Of a stretch of 64,000 nucleotides of DNA, positions 32,231 through 43,454 are shown one piece after another. The DNA comes from Pomphorhynchus laevis. Its lineage: Eukaryota; Acanthocephala; Palaeacanthocephala; Echinorhynchida; Pomphorhynchidae. How positions within the stretch are numbered: the stretch's first letter is position 1; the number at the start of each line of letters is the position of its first letter. The notes beneath the pieces are model-generated. The model did not search any database, was not told the DNA's origin, and was given only the letters and a program-made list of their open reading frames with translations. The translations under genes and the position numbers were made by a program. The stretch lies in NCBI GenBank assembly GCA_012934845.2, contig WNNJ02002063.1:62001-126000 (forward strand), written 5' to 3'.

Positions 32231-33265
32231 ATCAATAATTTACTTTCAGAAAATCCGAAGGTTGGTAAGTTATATCTATTACCTAAGATCCACAAAGAGA
32301 TAATACCAACAAATGGAAGGCCAATCGTAAGTAATTGTGGATGTGTGACTGAAAAATTATCAAAATATCTACACTGTATTTTGAAACCACTTTTAAAATA
32401 TGTGCATTCATACATAGAGAGTACGGATGATTTTCTCCGAAAATTATACGTATCAAATGATGTTATCAGTGATAGTATGAAGCTTGTTATGTATGATGTT
32501 GAATCTCTATACACAAATATAGACCACGAAAAAGGGATTTTTGCATGTCAATATTTTATGGAATTAGATGGATGGTCAGTTAGTCAAATTCATAGGATTT
32601 CGACACTTTTGGAGATTGTCCTCAAAAACAATTATTTCAAATTTAATCAGACTGTAAATCATCATTTACGTGGAACAGCCATGGGAACATCCGTATCGCC
32701 TATATATGCTATATTGTTTCTTGGGTATGCGGAAGAAATATTGAGAAAGAAACAAATAACACAACCAACATTTTGGTTTAGGTATATCGACGATATTTGT
32801 GTTGGATGGGAAGGAAAGGATACGGAACTAGTAGATTATATGTCAAAATTCGAAATGTTAGCAGGAGTATGCTTAACAATGAATAAAAGAATTATGGAAA
32901 GAGCTGCAATTTTCTTGATGTACGATTAGACATTGCAGATCATTATTTTCATACAAGCGTTTACCAAAACGATTCATGAGTACCAATGTTTCTACACGCA
33001 AAATCGTGCACGCCTCCGAACTTAAAAAGAAACAGTATTTTCAATGAGGCTCAAAAAATCTGTAAAATCTGTAATGGATAGATGGTCGGGAGAAAAATCT
33101 AACAAATTTTTACAAAATATTGTTGAACCGAGGTTATCGACACGACGAAGTATAAAAACTTTTTGAAAAAGCACGTCATATAAATCTAACAAATCTCTTG
33201 GCAAAGAAACCAAAAAGTGATTTGAAAGATAAAATTTATTATTTCAGATATCATTTGAAACGTTA
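32231..33265 (+). mobile_element. PLE3b: RT core of a Penelope-like element, plus strand
   Basis: LYLLPKIHKEI, STDDFLRKL, motif A MYDVESLYTNIDHEKG, NHHLRGTAMGTSVSPIYA, motif C FWFRYIDDICVGW, then MLAGVCLTMNKRIM. From about 32930 the frame is lost, with traces of the linker (NEAQKICKIC). The GIY-YIG part is absent. It lies head-to-head with PLE3a, sharing a 317-bp inverted segment, a common arrangement for PLEs. Confidence 0.75.
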
Positions 33266-33269
33266 CAAT

Positions 33270-33760
33270 AAAAGTAAGTATACTATCTTGTGTTTATTTC
33301 AAACACAATCATAATATACATAGATATATTCCATATATTTCTGTATATTCTATATATTCTATATATATTCTTGATTTGTGTAACGATTTATATGTATAAT
33401 CTTAAGGTTTCGTTTGAATCGGTATTGTTCGAGATTGCGAATAGCAATTATTTCCGTATCTTTGGGTAGGTGTTTGAATCGAGCATATTCTTCAGCCTGC
33501 AAACTCTCGTCACTCCTACACGGTCATTTGATAGCTGGCAGTCATCGTCAGTAAGTGAACTATCACACGCCGTTTCGGCTGCCTCTGTGACATTGCGAAA
33601 ATGCTTTTCCGACATCTAGCTTAAATTGTTGGTGGCGTTAGCCCTTAAATCTCACAATTTAGAATGCATACCATCATTAACAACCAGATGATTAAATCAG
33701 AAACCGAGTAAACTTTCTATGTGATCTTTAGGTTTTGTTTGAATCGATTTTGCTCGTGTT
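33270..33760. other. AT-rich spacer with a diverged dispersed repeat
   Basis: No gene. 33530-33625 contains cacgccgtttcggctgcctctgtgacattgcg (in pieces), a relative of 23850-23905. 33310-33370 is a run of tatattc-type simple sequence. Confidence 0.5.
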
Positions 33761-33867
33761 GAATACAAATTTATTAAAAAAGGCTTTAAAAGCCAAGTGT
33801 AATTCACGTTTCGAAAAAAAGTGCATTAAACAGAGCTTTTAAAGCCTTTTTCAATAAATTTGTATCC
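33761..33867. repeat. 33-bp-arm fold-back with a cgaaac-type loop
   Basis: Arms 33761-33793 and 33835-33867 pair with few mismatches (aatacaaatttatt, aaaggctttaaaagc). The 41-base loop contains aattcacgtttcg, whose complement cgaaacgtgaatt resembles PLE terminal sequence, so this may be a pair of inverted PLE ends. Confidence 0.65.
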
Positions 33868-34720
33868 AACGAATTTTTTCCACAATTATTATCAATTTGA
33901 ATCCGTTTGAGATATGGATCAAAGGCGACGATTAACAAATCATTCTAATGATTTTGATTCTAATACATATAAATGACTGGTCTTACGAGGATCTCGACCA
34001 AATGTATCAACCAAATGTATCCTATATATGGTCTAATATAAAAGATACTTAAAAAATTCAGTTTTCTGTCATATCACTTCTTGGATCCCAATCACACATC
34101 ATTTGATCACTCATTCTAACCTTAATTTTTTCTGATTGTCGTTATATTCTACTTAAGATATCACAATGTTAAACCTATTTTATTTTGTTTTCTTCGTTTA
34201 GCTTTGAAAATGTCAGCTTGTCAAAATCTAATTCAAAAGTCAAATAATTGCTCTATTTCTAGTTTCAAAATAGTTTTTTTTCTAATTTAGGAAATTGTTT
34301 ACTGATTGTTTCGATCAGCTTATCTGATTTATCCAGTAATTAATGGTTTGTTTGCTTTTAAATCACAATTTGAGTGTTAAATTTTGGGCACAATTAAAGA
34401 ATAACAGATACGCTGATAAAATCGTTTAGAAAAATAATTTTATGCCTATTTAAAGTTAATGCTTACTACTTTAATTGTATTTACTATATTAAGCCAATAA
34501 AAGCTACTTTAGTTTTTCTTGGCAATTTGATTGACTTTATTGTTTCGATGTCTCAACAAGAGAGTCGTTCCGTCGATACTGAATATGCTTGATATCTAAG
34601 CTAAGTTAGCTTATAATTAACTAGGCGAGCCTACGGCGACGAACTCTTGGAAACATTGGTTTGCTACTTTTAAAGAGTTTTTACGGCACAGCCTTAGTAA
34701 CTTAGTTTAAAATATACATA
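33868..34720. other. AT-rich stretch, nothing recognised
   Basis: No reading frame or RNA gene stands out. Confidence 0.5.
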
Positions 34721-34722
34721 TA

Positions 34723-35235
34723 TTAATCTGGATAAATTTGAATAAAAATTGAATAAAAATTATTAGAATTAAATACACATATATCATCAATGTATCGAAA
34801 CATATATTTCATATATTTATATTGTTTAGATTTAGTTTTTACACAGTTATGAACAAATTTATATTCTATAAAGCTTAAAAACAAGTCAGCTATAATTGGG
34901 CTACTATTACCACCCATTGGAACACCTTTTACTTGTCTAAATATAGATGTCCCTACTTTTAAATAATTTTGATTTATCAAAATATTTAAGGATTCTATTA
35001 ATTCAATTTTATCCATATATTTATATTTATTTGATGGTTTAATTTTTGTTAGATAGGCGTTATAATTAAATTAACATATATATGTATATCTTTTTCCGAA
35101 TATAAGATTAATTAATTTTACTAACGCTTCTTTAATATCTACTAAATCTAGATTTGTATAAAGCGTACTAAAATCGTATGTATTTATATTTTGAAAATTT
35201 ATTCCTTTTTTCTGTTCTAAAAATTCTTTTGTAGA
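34723..35235 (-). pseudogene. reverse-transcriptase fragment of an unusual family (PLE-like)
   Basis: Right to left: NTYDFSTLYTNLDLVDIKE (motif A, Asp kept), a degraded stretch, then SIFRQVKGVPMGGNSSPII, ADLFLSFIEYKFV and motif C FRYIDDICVFN. The DFSTLYTNI / GxPMGxNxxPxxADLFL / FRYIDD combination marks an RT group common in invertebrates that looks PLE-related but differs from PLE1-4 here (GTAMGTSVAP). The likely next part of such a protein (YLDM ... LYRKDVIFKF) is found separately at 47560-48081. Two or three breaks. Confidence 0.55.
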
Positions 35236-35244
35236 ATTAATGCT

Positions 35245-37215
35245 GAAATAGTAAACTTAATAAAAAAGGATGGCGGGATTCGCATAATCGCAATTGGGAG
35301 CACACTCCGTCGAATTGCTGCTAAGATACTGTGTATAAGGATATCACAAAAAGTAGGTGATCACCTTCGTCCATACCAACTAGGGTGTTGTACACCATGC
35401 GGAGCAGAAGCGATTGTTCACGCAGTTCGATCATTCATAAAATACTGCCAACAACCCACAGTTGTTCTAGAAATAGACTTTCAAAATGCTTATAACACCA
35501 TAGATCGGGGTGCTCTTCTCGAAGCAGTAAACGAACACGTCCCAGAAGCATTTCCATATTTCCAAACTGCCTACGGCTTTCATACACCTCTGGTTTATGA
35601 AGATCGAATCATTTGGTCAAAAGCAGGCGTTCAACACGGCGATCCCCTTGGTCCAATTGATTTTGCTCTAGCAGTAAATCTTATTTCACACTCCCTTCAA
35701 TCCACTTTAACGCGTGGTACTTGGACGACTCAACGCTTGGAGGAGATTCATCTGCTGTGCTGCACGATTTGGAGACGATTTTGGCATCAGCTAACCGAAT
35801 AGGTCTGGAGTTCAATGCAGGAAAATGTGAGCTCATGTTCCTGAATATGGGGGAACATGTAATCGAACAGATGACTACTACCTTTTCATCCGTAGCCCCA
35901 AACATAAAAGTGGTGGTCGTGGAAAATTTGCAAATCCTTGGAAGCGTTGTCTTTGAAGAGAATTCACAGAAAGATTTGGCTCAGAGCGAGGAGAAATTGG
36001 TATCAATCTGCACTAGGGTTTGCGAGCTTCGTGCTCACGAGGTCCTTTTCCTTGTAAAGAACTGTCTTTACATGCCACGACTGCTTTATAAGTTCCGTAC
36101 AACTCCTTGTTTCAACATGTACGCGGAACTCTATAAGCTCGATGTTGTACTGAAAAAATATTTATCCCACATCACAAATTGCGCGATAACGAACGATTCT
36201 TGGCGTCAAGCTTCATTACTTGTGACGTTCGGAGGTTTTGGGATCCGCAGTTCAGCGGACATTGCTCTTCCGGCTTTTTTATCGCCTGTAGTGGCAACGA
36301 AAGACTGCGTCAACATTCTTTTACATAACTCTACACATTGACCACATTTTGACGCTGGCTACTCAACTTGGTTGGTCAAAATGGGTCTCAGTGAGGCACC
36401 ATCTAATAGCCATAAACAATCCGCCTGGGACACTTCCCTCGTTAAACGAGCTCATGAATCTTTAATTGAAGGTTCGGAAGACGAGGCATCTCGCGTGTGA
36501 ATTATGGCGGTCTCGACAAGTGAGACTGGTGTTTGGCTAAACACAGCTCCGATTGGTTCCCTGGGAACTTTGCTCGATGACGAGGTTGTGAGATTTAGCA
36601 TTCCCTTAAGACTAGGCCTTCCTACATGTACTCCACACATATGTCATTGTGTAGCGTCTGTTGAAGAGTCAGGACGACACGGATTAGCATACAGAATTTC
36701 GAGAGGCAGATTACCCAGATATGCGGAAATAAATTCAGTGATAAGCAGAGTCCTCAAAACCGTCAACGCCCCAAACATTCTAGAGCCATCCAATGTATGC
36801 AGATCGGACGGTCGACGTCCTGATGGAGTCACCATTTTCCCTTGCCGCGAAGTGAAATGTTTGATGTGGGACGCCACCTGCGTGGACACCCTCACAGCCA
36901 GCAATGTTAGGAATGCAGCCAGAGGAGCGGGCGAAGCAGCTTCATATGCCGAAGAGCGCAAATGGTTGAAATATGCCGACTTCACCATGTCCGACATATT
37001 TTGCCCTTTTTGAGTAGAGACTTATGAATCACTGGGCTCTTCCGCTTTTGCTCTTGTTAAGGAGACAGGAAAAGATTGAAGCGCATTACCGGGGATTCAC
37101 GTGCTACTTCATACCTGCTCCAAAACGTTAGCATCGCCATCCAACGTGGAAATGCTGTCAGCATTCTGGCGACGGCTCCAAAGGGCAAGAACATGGTAGG
37201 CTGGTGGTAGCAGCC
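35245..37215 (+). mobile_element. RLE-type LINE, plus-strand copy with RT and nuclease
   Basis: The most complete member of this family in the window, carrying RT blocks before and after motif A and the nuclease. The 5' end is truncated (it starts at LIKKDGGIRIIAIG), and the right end passes into short non-coding sequence near 37215, some 200 bases before the right inverted arm. Confidence 0.75.
35255..37200 (+). pseudogene. RLE-type LINE ORF remains
   Basis: Blocks in order: KKDGGIRIIAIGSTLRRIA; QLGCCTPCGAEAIVHAVRS; motif A VVLEIDFQNAYNTIDRGAL; AGVQHGDPLGPIDFALAV; motif C WYLDDSTLGGD (YLDD, not YADD); VTFGGFGIRSSADIALPAF; then LNTAPIGSLGTLLDDEVVRF; a degraded finger CHCVASVEESGRHGLA; nuclease RPDGVTIFP with WDATCVDTL; EERKWLKYADF; and DSRATSYLLQNVSIAIQRG at the end. 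PD ... D-x-T is the restriction-like nuclease core. Four or five frameshifts or stops, otherwise well kept. Confidence 0.75.
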
Positions 37216-37426
37216 AGCCCTCCTAAAATAATGACATTTCTCTACGAAGAAGACAAATGTTCTCCTGTATTTATCTTTTTTGTATAAATTATTTCGTAGT
37301 TATTCCAGATTTAAAATAACTACGATTTTCGCTCTACCTAGCAATTATGTATATTTTTTATCAATCAATTATTAATTGAATCCACTCTTATGTTTTACAT
37401 TATATGTTTTAGTAAATTCTACGCGC

Positions 37427-38564
37427 ATTGGGAATCGGTGTTTGGTAACGATATTCTCTTTCATAGACCACGCTTCACAGCATTTCAGAGGACTTTTTGA
37501 TTACGTCAAGTTTAATTTGATCAAATCTTCAGACGAGTGTAGCTTTTAATGCATTTTTAATGCATATTTGGTTACTAACTATATTTACAACAGTTGATGT
37601 ATATTTGTTATTCGACTTTATGTAGCGCTGTAAGGTGCTTTTAGCAATCACTAAATATTTAATCTTAAATGTTCCTTGTAATATAAAATTTTCACTGAAA
37701 TTAAATAGTGTAGTAAGCCAGAAATCGAATAAATCATAGATTTGTAAAAAATAAATCTGTATTGAAATTCCTTGAGATTAATATTTCAAAAAATATTATT
37801 TCATTAATTTACAACGCAATTAATTTCCTGTACTTTCTGTTAATTATACCGTATTCCAACTTTAATTTAAATCGTATTAATAATGTTTTAAAATTGAAGA
37901 ATTTGGTTACAAGGACTTAAAATAAATATTTTGGATTTTATAAATTAAAAATGAAGATAAATAATTATATAAGATTTTATACAATTTATGTTTATATAAA
38001 GTTAAAATTTAAAATTGAAATATAAAATAAAAGTCAATTAGCTGTTCAGTCAATTATCTGACTAATTAATAAGTCAATTAGTCGAATAACAGTCATAGCT
38101 GTTCATGAGGATAACTGATAACTGAGTTTACGTATTTTAATATTTTAATAGTTGCTTGATGTATAATTTTCAATTTTGATAAAAAATATGAAACTTGATT
38201 GAAAATTAAATTTCAATTTAAATCCTATTATCAATGTTTTAAAATTAAAGAATTTGGTCACAAGTTAATAATTGTACGTGAAAGATATATTTGTTATTTT
38301 ATCGATAATTTTTGACAATTGATGTAATTCAATTGTCAATTTATATTTAATTGATGATTTTACAGTCAATTAAATAAGCAAGTTTTGTACAATTGCATCA
38401 CAGACAATAATGAAAAAAAAATCAAAAAGCAATCAAAAAGCATTTTAATAAAATAACAAATCAGATTAGATTTCAGAGTCTACATATTTTGGCTTTCAAA
38501 AATTAAATTTATTTTAAGTTTTAAAGGACTTGAAATAAAGATTTTGAGTTTTATAAATTAAAAA
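37427..38564 (-). repeat. right arm of the 1138-bp inverted repeat
   Basis: Reverse complement of 19150-20287, near-identical and the same length. The inner edge is at attgggaatcggtg. The arm is AT-rich and non-coding. Confidence 0.9.
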
Positions 38565-38895
38565 TAATCATTTTACTTATCAGATAACTGAGTCTACGTA
38601 CTTTATACTATAAATAAATTAAAAATCAAGATAATTATAATTTATGTCAAGTTAAAGTTTGAAATTGAAATTTATTAAATTGAAATTTATTATAAATTTA
38701 TTACAAAATCTTACTATATAAGATTTTATAATCAAGTTAAAATAAAAGATTGAAATTTTAATTTAATACCAACTATAATGAATTGACTAACATACAATGT
38801 ATCAGAATATATTATGTATCATAATATACGATGTATCATATTGTATCAGAATAAGGATTATAGGTCATCAAGAGGAACTGCTGTGTCATCAGCTT
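38565..38895 (-). mobile_element. AT-rich repeat R copy, minus orientation
   Basis: Starts (on the minus strand) near the gggccgaaagctgatgacacagcagttcctc landmark at about 38900-38870 and ends at cagataactgagtctacgtac, 38581-38602. A short internal run of tgtatcata repeats lies at 38798-38848. Confidence 0.6.
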
Positions 38896-38989
38896 TCGGC
38901 CCTTATTCCTATACCCAACATAGAAGCATGGACAAATACGTGTTACTGACGTGTTCCTCTGATAAAAAAATTGTATTTGATATAAATAC

Positions 38990-39455
38990 AATTATTTCTG
39001 TCAGCGCCAGATTATTCCTGCCAGTTCCAGATTATTCCTGTCAGTTCCAGATTATTCCTGTCAGTTCCAGATTATTCCTGTCAGTTCCAGATTATTCTTG
39101 TCAGTTCCAGATTATTCCGGTCAGTTTAAGAATATTCCCTGTCAGTTCCAGATTATTCCTGTCACTTCAAGATTATTTCTGCCAGTTCCAGATTATTCTT
39201 GTCAGTTCCAGATTATTCCTGTCACTTCCAGATTATTCCCGCAAGTTCCAGAATATTCCTGCCAGTTCCAGAATATTTCTTTCAGTTCCAGATTTTTCCT
39301 GTCAGTTTCAGGTTTTTCCTGTCAGTTCTAGATTTTTCCTGTCAGTTCTAGATTTTTCTTATCAGTTCCAGATTTTTTTCTGTCAGTTCCAGATTTTTCC
39401 TGTCAGTTTCAGATTTTTCCTATTAGTTCCAGAGTTTTCCTGTCAGTTCCGCTCG
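38990..39455 (+). repeat. 20-bp minisatellite, about 23 units
   Basis: The unit is ccagattattcctgtcagtt. Units near 39000-39230 are almost identical; toward 39280-39450 they drift to agatttttcctgtcagttc, with single-base length changes. Because the unit lacks stops in every plus frame, it produces long spurious open frames. Confidence 0.9.
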
Positions 39456-39479
39456 CCACGCTCGCAGATTGAGCTTAAT

Positions 39480-40450
39480 CTCTAGATTTAAGGTCATGCT
39501 TAGAAAAGCTCGATCTCATATCCCTGTTACTGATAAAGCATTTTCCACATCTGAATGCAATGATCGTTATAAAAGTTTGGAAGTTGGGTGCGATTGTAAA
39601 GACTGTTACGTATAGACTCTTGTTTAAAACAAAATATTCGATCGCTCGGTGTATCAAACGTAAACCGTTCACATGTGTATTTTGTTCATCAGTAACAATT
39701 TTACAATTACCTTACTCTTCCACTTCTGTCTCACACGCGATCACTCAAACAGTTTTTTTACGTTTCCCTCGCATCAACACTTGACTTCGCATTGTATAAT
39801 CCGATTCTTGAACATGCTATCACAAACAATCCTCGTTAAACTGCGGATCGAACTTCCATTCATCTTCATTATCCTAACAATGCAAACGATACAGCTTTTC
39901 AGCCCGTACCTCCTCTTTCCTATACCTTCCCTATATAAATACCCCTCATACTTCTATCTTATCTTCCTATACTCCTTACTCTACCGTCCCCGTATAACTT
40001 CTCAATAATTTACATCCTTCCGTCAAAATCATCTCCAGTAAAATCTTAGATCAACTGAATTAAAACTCCACTTCTGTCACACATGCTCCAGCTCATCTAC
40101 ATTCTCCATCGAGCACCCCTTTCATTCCCACTTTTACCTGCTCTCTTGTTTCTACCCCTAGCAGCTCTGTCCGTCCACCACATCCACGTAATTGTTTTCC
40201 TTTACGCGATCGCTGTATTATCATATGTAACTCAAAGCTTCCCGAATCTGTTTCTCCACAACCTCGCCTCGGTGATGATAATTCTGCTTTGAGGTTTATC
40301 CTAGCAACAATTCTTCCTGATGATAATCCATCCTTTTTCAATATCGCTCCTATATATTTTATCCGTTTAAACAAATCCACTAAATCCAATCATCTCAGGC
40401 CTCCACTCCTAAAAATCGTTTTCCGACATAATTCACATGCTTCCTTGGTT
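39480..40450 (+). pseudogene. LINE B-prime-2 ORF1 traces
   Basis: Possible pieces are SLEVGCDCKDCYV near 39590 and KRKPFTCVFCSSV near 39670 (Cys pairs), then the RRM-like APIYFIRLNKSTKSN, RPPLLKIVFRHNSH at about 40340-40440, which resembles the FRLGK...LLKVVF block of LINE ORF1. Heavily damaged; the assignment rests mainly on the last block and its position before the endonuclease. Confidence 0.4.
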
Positions 40451-40539
40451 CTCTCCCAACATTTTAAATTTGTTACCACTTTATCTACTTGTCGTATCTC
40501 TCCAGACCGCTCCGGTGGCGTTCCGTCTTTCCCCCAGTC

Positions 40540-42740
40540 TTGTCTGCAAGTCAATCTTGCTTCTGAACATGATTTTCGTCTTATTCTTTTCAACACTCGC
40601 TCCATTCTTCAAAAATCTGATCTGCTCCTTGATATCTTCTATCAATTTTCTATCGATATTCTCTGCATTACTGAATTCTGGAACTCTTATTATGACGATC
40701 TTGCTATTCGTCGTATATGTCGTTCTGGTGGTTTTCTAGTTGAATCAGCTCGTTCAATTGTCTCTTCCACATATACTGCTTCTAACCATGGCAGTATTGA
40801 TTCCATTGCTCCTCACATTTAGTCTTTACACAAAATTAATGCCAAAACTGTTCCACTTCATACAAATCGCTCATATGCAGATCATCAACAACTTTCCATC
40901 TTGAACTTGTGATTGTATACCGTCCAGGTTCAGCTATTCCCTCACTATGTTCTTTAACGACCTTGTAGATTTTCTTTCTAACTGATCATTGCATTATACA
41001 CCTTATTTTGTTCTCGGTGACTTTAACATTCGCCTTGATCGTCCAGCTGACTATTACTCTATCACTCTATCTAATCTTTTTTGATTTTAACTACTAATTA
41101 CTTTCAACAAGCCTCACTCATTTCTAGGCGGTGCTTTCGACATCATTGATGTTCCCAACTGCTTCAATGACTATACCTCATTATCAATTACTGATCCTGA
41201 TTTGTCCTATTATTTCCTTGTCACTTTTACTCGTCCACATCCACTTTATCAACCTTCAATATTAGCTACACAAAGTCGATCCTAGAAACTTCTCGATATT
41301 TATATTCTTTGCGCAGCCTTACACAATTCTTCAATTTTTTCACTTCCGCTTAACTATCTTTCTCCCAATGATCTCTGTATTCTGTTTAATTCTGAACCTA
41401 CGACTATCCACAATCACCTTCTGCCTATTCTACCCCGACCTTTTAAGCGCTTGCGCCATGCTCACTCGTTCGATTCCGACTGTAGTATTTCTAAACGTCG
41501 GCTCCGTCACTCTTTTCGTGTGTTTAATCGATTTCTTAAACGTCATACAAACTCACTCCAAATACCCGTGCTTCCTATCTTTCTCTCCACCGATTCCGTC
41601 TCATTCTTATGCGTACTCTTTTTTGGCAAAATCAACTCGAGTCATCTTTCAATTCTAAATCTCATTGGAAAACATTAAACACAATTATTTCACAAACGTC
41701 TAATGTAACATAAATCCTGATGCATTTTCTTCTTATCTAAGATTTAAGCTATCCAATTTACTTTCTATGTCCCTTGAATCTTATGTTTAAATACTTAACT
41801 CCCAGAGCTATCCCACCTTCTTCCCGTTTTTGTCTGATGAAGTTTCTTCGGTTCTTCTGTCATTACCTAGCAAGACCTATCTTGGACCCAATTCACATAT
41901 ATTCCCGAATATCTGCTCATCTATCTCACTCTTCCTAACCAAATTGTTCAACTTGTCTATCCGTAGCCGTACATTTCCTTCCATCTGGAAATGCGCCACT
42001 GTTCGTCCTCTCATCAAAAAGCAATCTCTCGACTCTTCACTACCATCTTCGTACCGTCCTATCTCACTTCTCCCAACCCTCTCTAAACTCCTTGAGCGTC
42101 TCATTCTCAAGCAAGTTAATACATATCTATTTTCCTCCAACTTGTTTCCTCCATTCGAAGCTGCTTTTCGCTCTAATCACTCTACTGAAATTGCCTGTCT
42201 TAAAGTTTAAAACGACTTACTCATATCGCGCGATCATAAATTATGTAGTGTCATAGTTTCTCTCAAACTCTCATCTGCTTTTGACATTGTCGATAACTCG
42301 AGTCTTCTCCATCGCCTTCGTCATGATTATGGCTTCTATTTACCCTATGTAGCTTGGTTTTCTTCATATCTATCAAACCGTACATTTCGCGTATATTCTA
42401 ACTCTTCTCTTTCCCATCCTTCTTCCATCCCGTCCGGTGTTGCACAAGGTTCTGTATTAGGCCATTTGCTTTTCCATCTTCTTCTCTGTGGCATTTCTTC
42501 GATATTCATCTATGCTCATGCACCTGCTTATCGTATTCATAATATTAGTGTTTCTGCTTCAAGCCGTTTTGCCACAATTTTCAATCATCTTTCTTCCTTT
42601 CGTTTTTCTCTGAATCCTAATAAATCCAAAATAATGTAAATCCTTCCTCTACGCCTTGGCTTATAAACTCCCTCCGTATCATTAAATTATGCAATTTTTC
42701 CTATCTTTAATAATTTTGTTTTCTTAGGCTTCCATTTCGA
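40540..42740 (+). pseudogene. LINE B-prime-2 ORF2 remains
   Basis: Endonuclease start LILFNTRSILQKSDLLL and DILCITEFWNS (40590-40685, with the catalytic Glu), GDFNIRLDRPADYYS near 41020, GGAFDIIDVPN, then KCATVRPLIKKQSLD and SSYRPISLLPTLSKLLERL (41990-42100) and AAFRSNHSTEIACLKV. Motif A is altered (SLKLSSAFDIVDN), and the YADD region is partly deleted near 42500. Many stops and frameshifts. Confidence 0.75.
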
Positions 42741-42748
42741 CAAACTTA

Positions 42749-43331
42749 AAATCATCACTTCATTCAACTCTAAGACTATGGCATACTTTTAACTCAATCC
42801 TGACTCGCTCCTCTTCCCCGTGCAACATCAATGCCCATGATTATTCGTCATTTCTTCAGACCAAAGTATCCACGTGGCTCTCTCACACCCCGGTCTCCAT
42901 CCTATCCCACTCTGCCCTGTATAGCCTAATTCTTACGGAACTCTTTCATCTTCTCCCTGTCTTACCTACCGAAGTATCATCTGCCTCATGTCCTTGCCAA
43001 AGGACATGAGGACAGCATCAAACTCCGCCTTTTTTCGTAACTTTTCGTCTCATCGCTGTCAGCTCCCCATCGTTCATCGACCTTCCTTTCTTAGACGGCA
43101 CTCGCCCCACCTCGCTATCGCTGCGTTCCCGTCATACCCTCTTACTCCACGTTCCCAATTACTCCAACAACTACGGTTTCCGATCCTTCCTCGTCGCCGC
43201 CCCACTCGCCTGGAATAAACTCCCTATTAAAGTCCGCCGCGCTCCCTCCTTTATCACATTCAAACACCTCTATTGGTCATGTAAGCGTGCGCTGGCACGC
43301 ATTTGCGACCTTAAAATAAATATTTTTTTAA
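42749..43331 (+). mobile_element. LINE B copy 3: internally deleted, nested in B-prime-2
   Basis: About 580 bases very similar to LINE B copies 1 and 2 but joining the linker region (SFNSKTMAY, SSSPCNINAHDYSSF) to the ORF2 C-terminus (FRSFLVAAPLAWNKLPIK), skipping the RT. It ends in the LINE B tail: gtaagcgtgcgctggcacgc and aaaataaatattttttt. It splits B-prime-2 between ttcgacaa and cgactttc, which are adjacent in the other copies. A palindrome cctcatgtcctt-gcc-aaaggacatgagg marks the deletion joint at about 42988-43015. Confidence 0.85.
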
Positions 43332-43440
43332 ACGACTTTCACTTAAACCATATGTTAGAGATAAAGTACGCTCATCTACCTTGATTTTCTGCAACCTCCG
43401 TCAAATTCGTAGATTTATCAATTTGTAGTGTCATAGTTTC
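43332..43440 (+). mobile_element. LINE B-prime-2, right remnant
   Basis: Resumes at cgactttcacttaaacc (DNRLSLKP) and runs to aattcgtagatttatcaattt, then jumps back to RT-start sequence, where B-prime-3 begins. Confidence 0.65.
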
Positions 43441-43454
43441 TTTTGATCTCCAAC

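Larger units (their letters stand above)
39480..42748 (+). mobile_element. LINE B-prime copy 2, left part
   Basis: A decayed plus-strand LINE related to B-prime-1 and reaching further upstream: traces of ORF1, the endonuclease start and most of the RT. It is interrupted at about 42748 by LINE B3 and resumes at 43332. The 5' boundary is uncertain; it may begin just after the minisatellite. Confidence 0.7.

Noticed and set aside
18945-38895. The inverted-repeat unit as a Polinton/Maverick or similar virus-like element.
   Set aside because: Size and long inverted arms fit, but no DNA polymerase B, integrase, ATPase, protease or capsid gene could be seen between the arms; what is there belongs to LINEs, PLEs and small DNA transposons.
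38814-39485. A 223-residue open frame rich in Ser/Phe/Gln repeats.
   Set aside because: It is the translation of the 20-bp minisatellite, which lacks stops in all plus frames; no start context or conserved domain.
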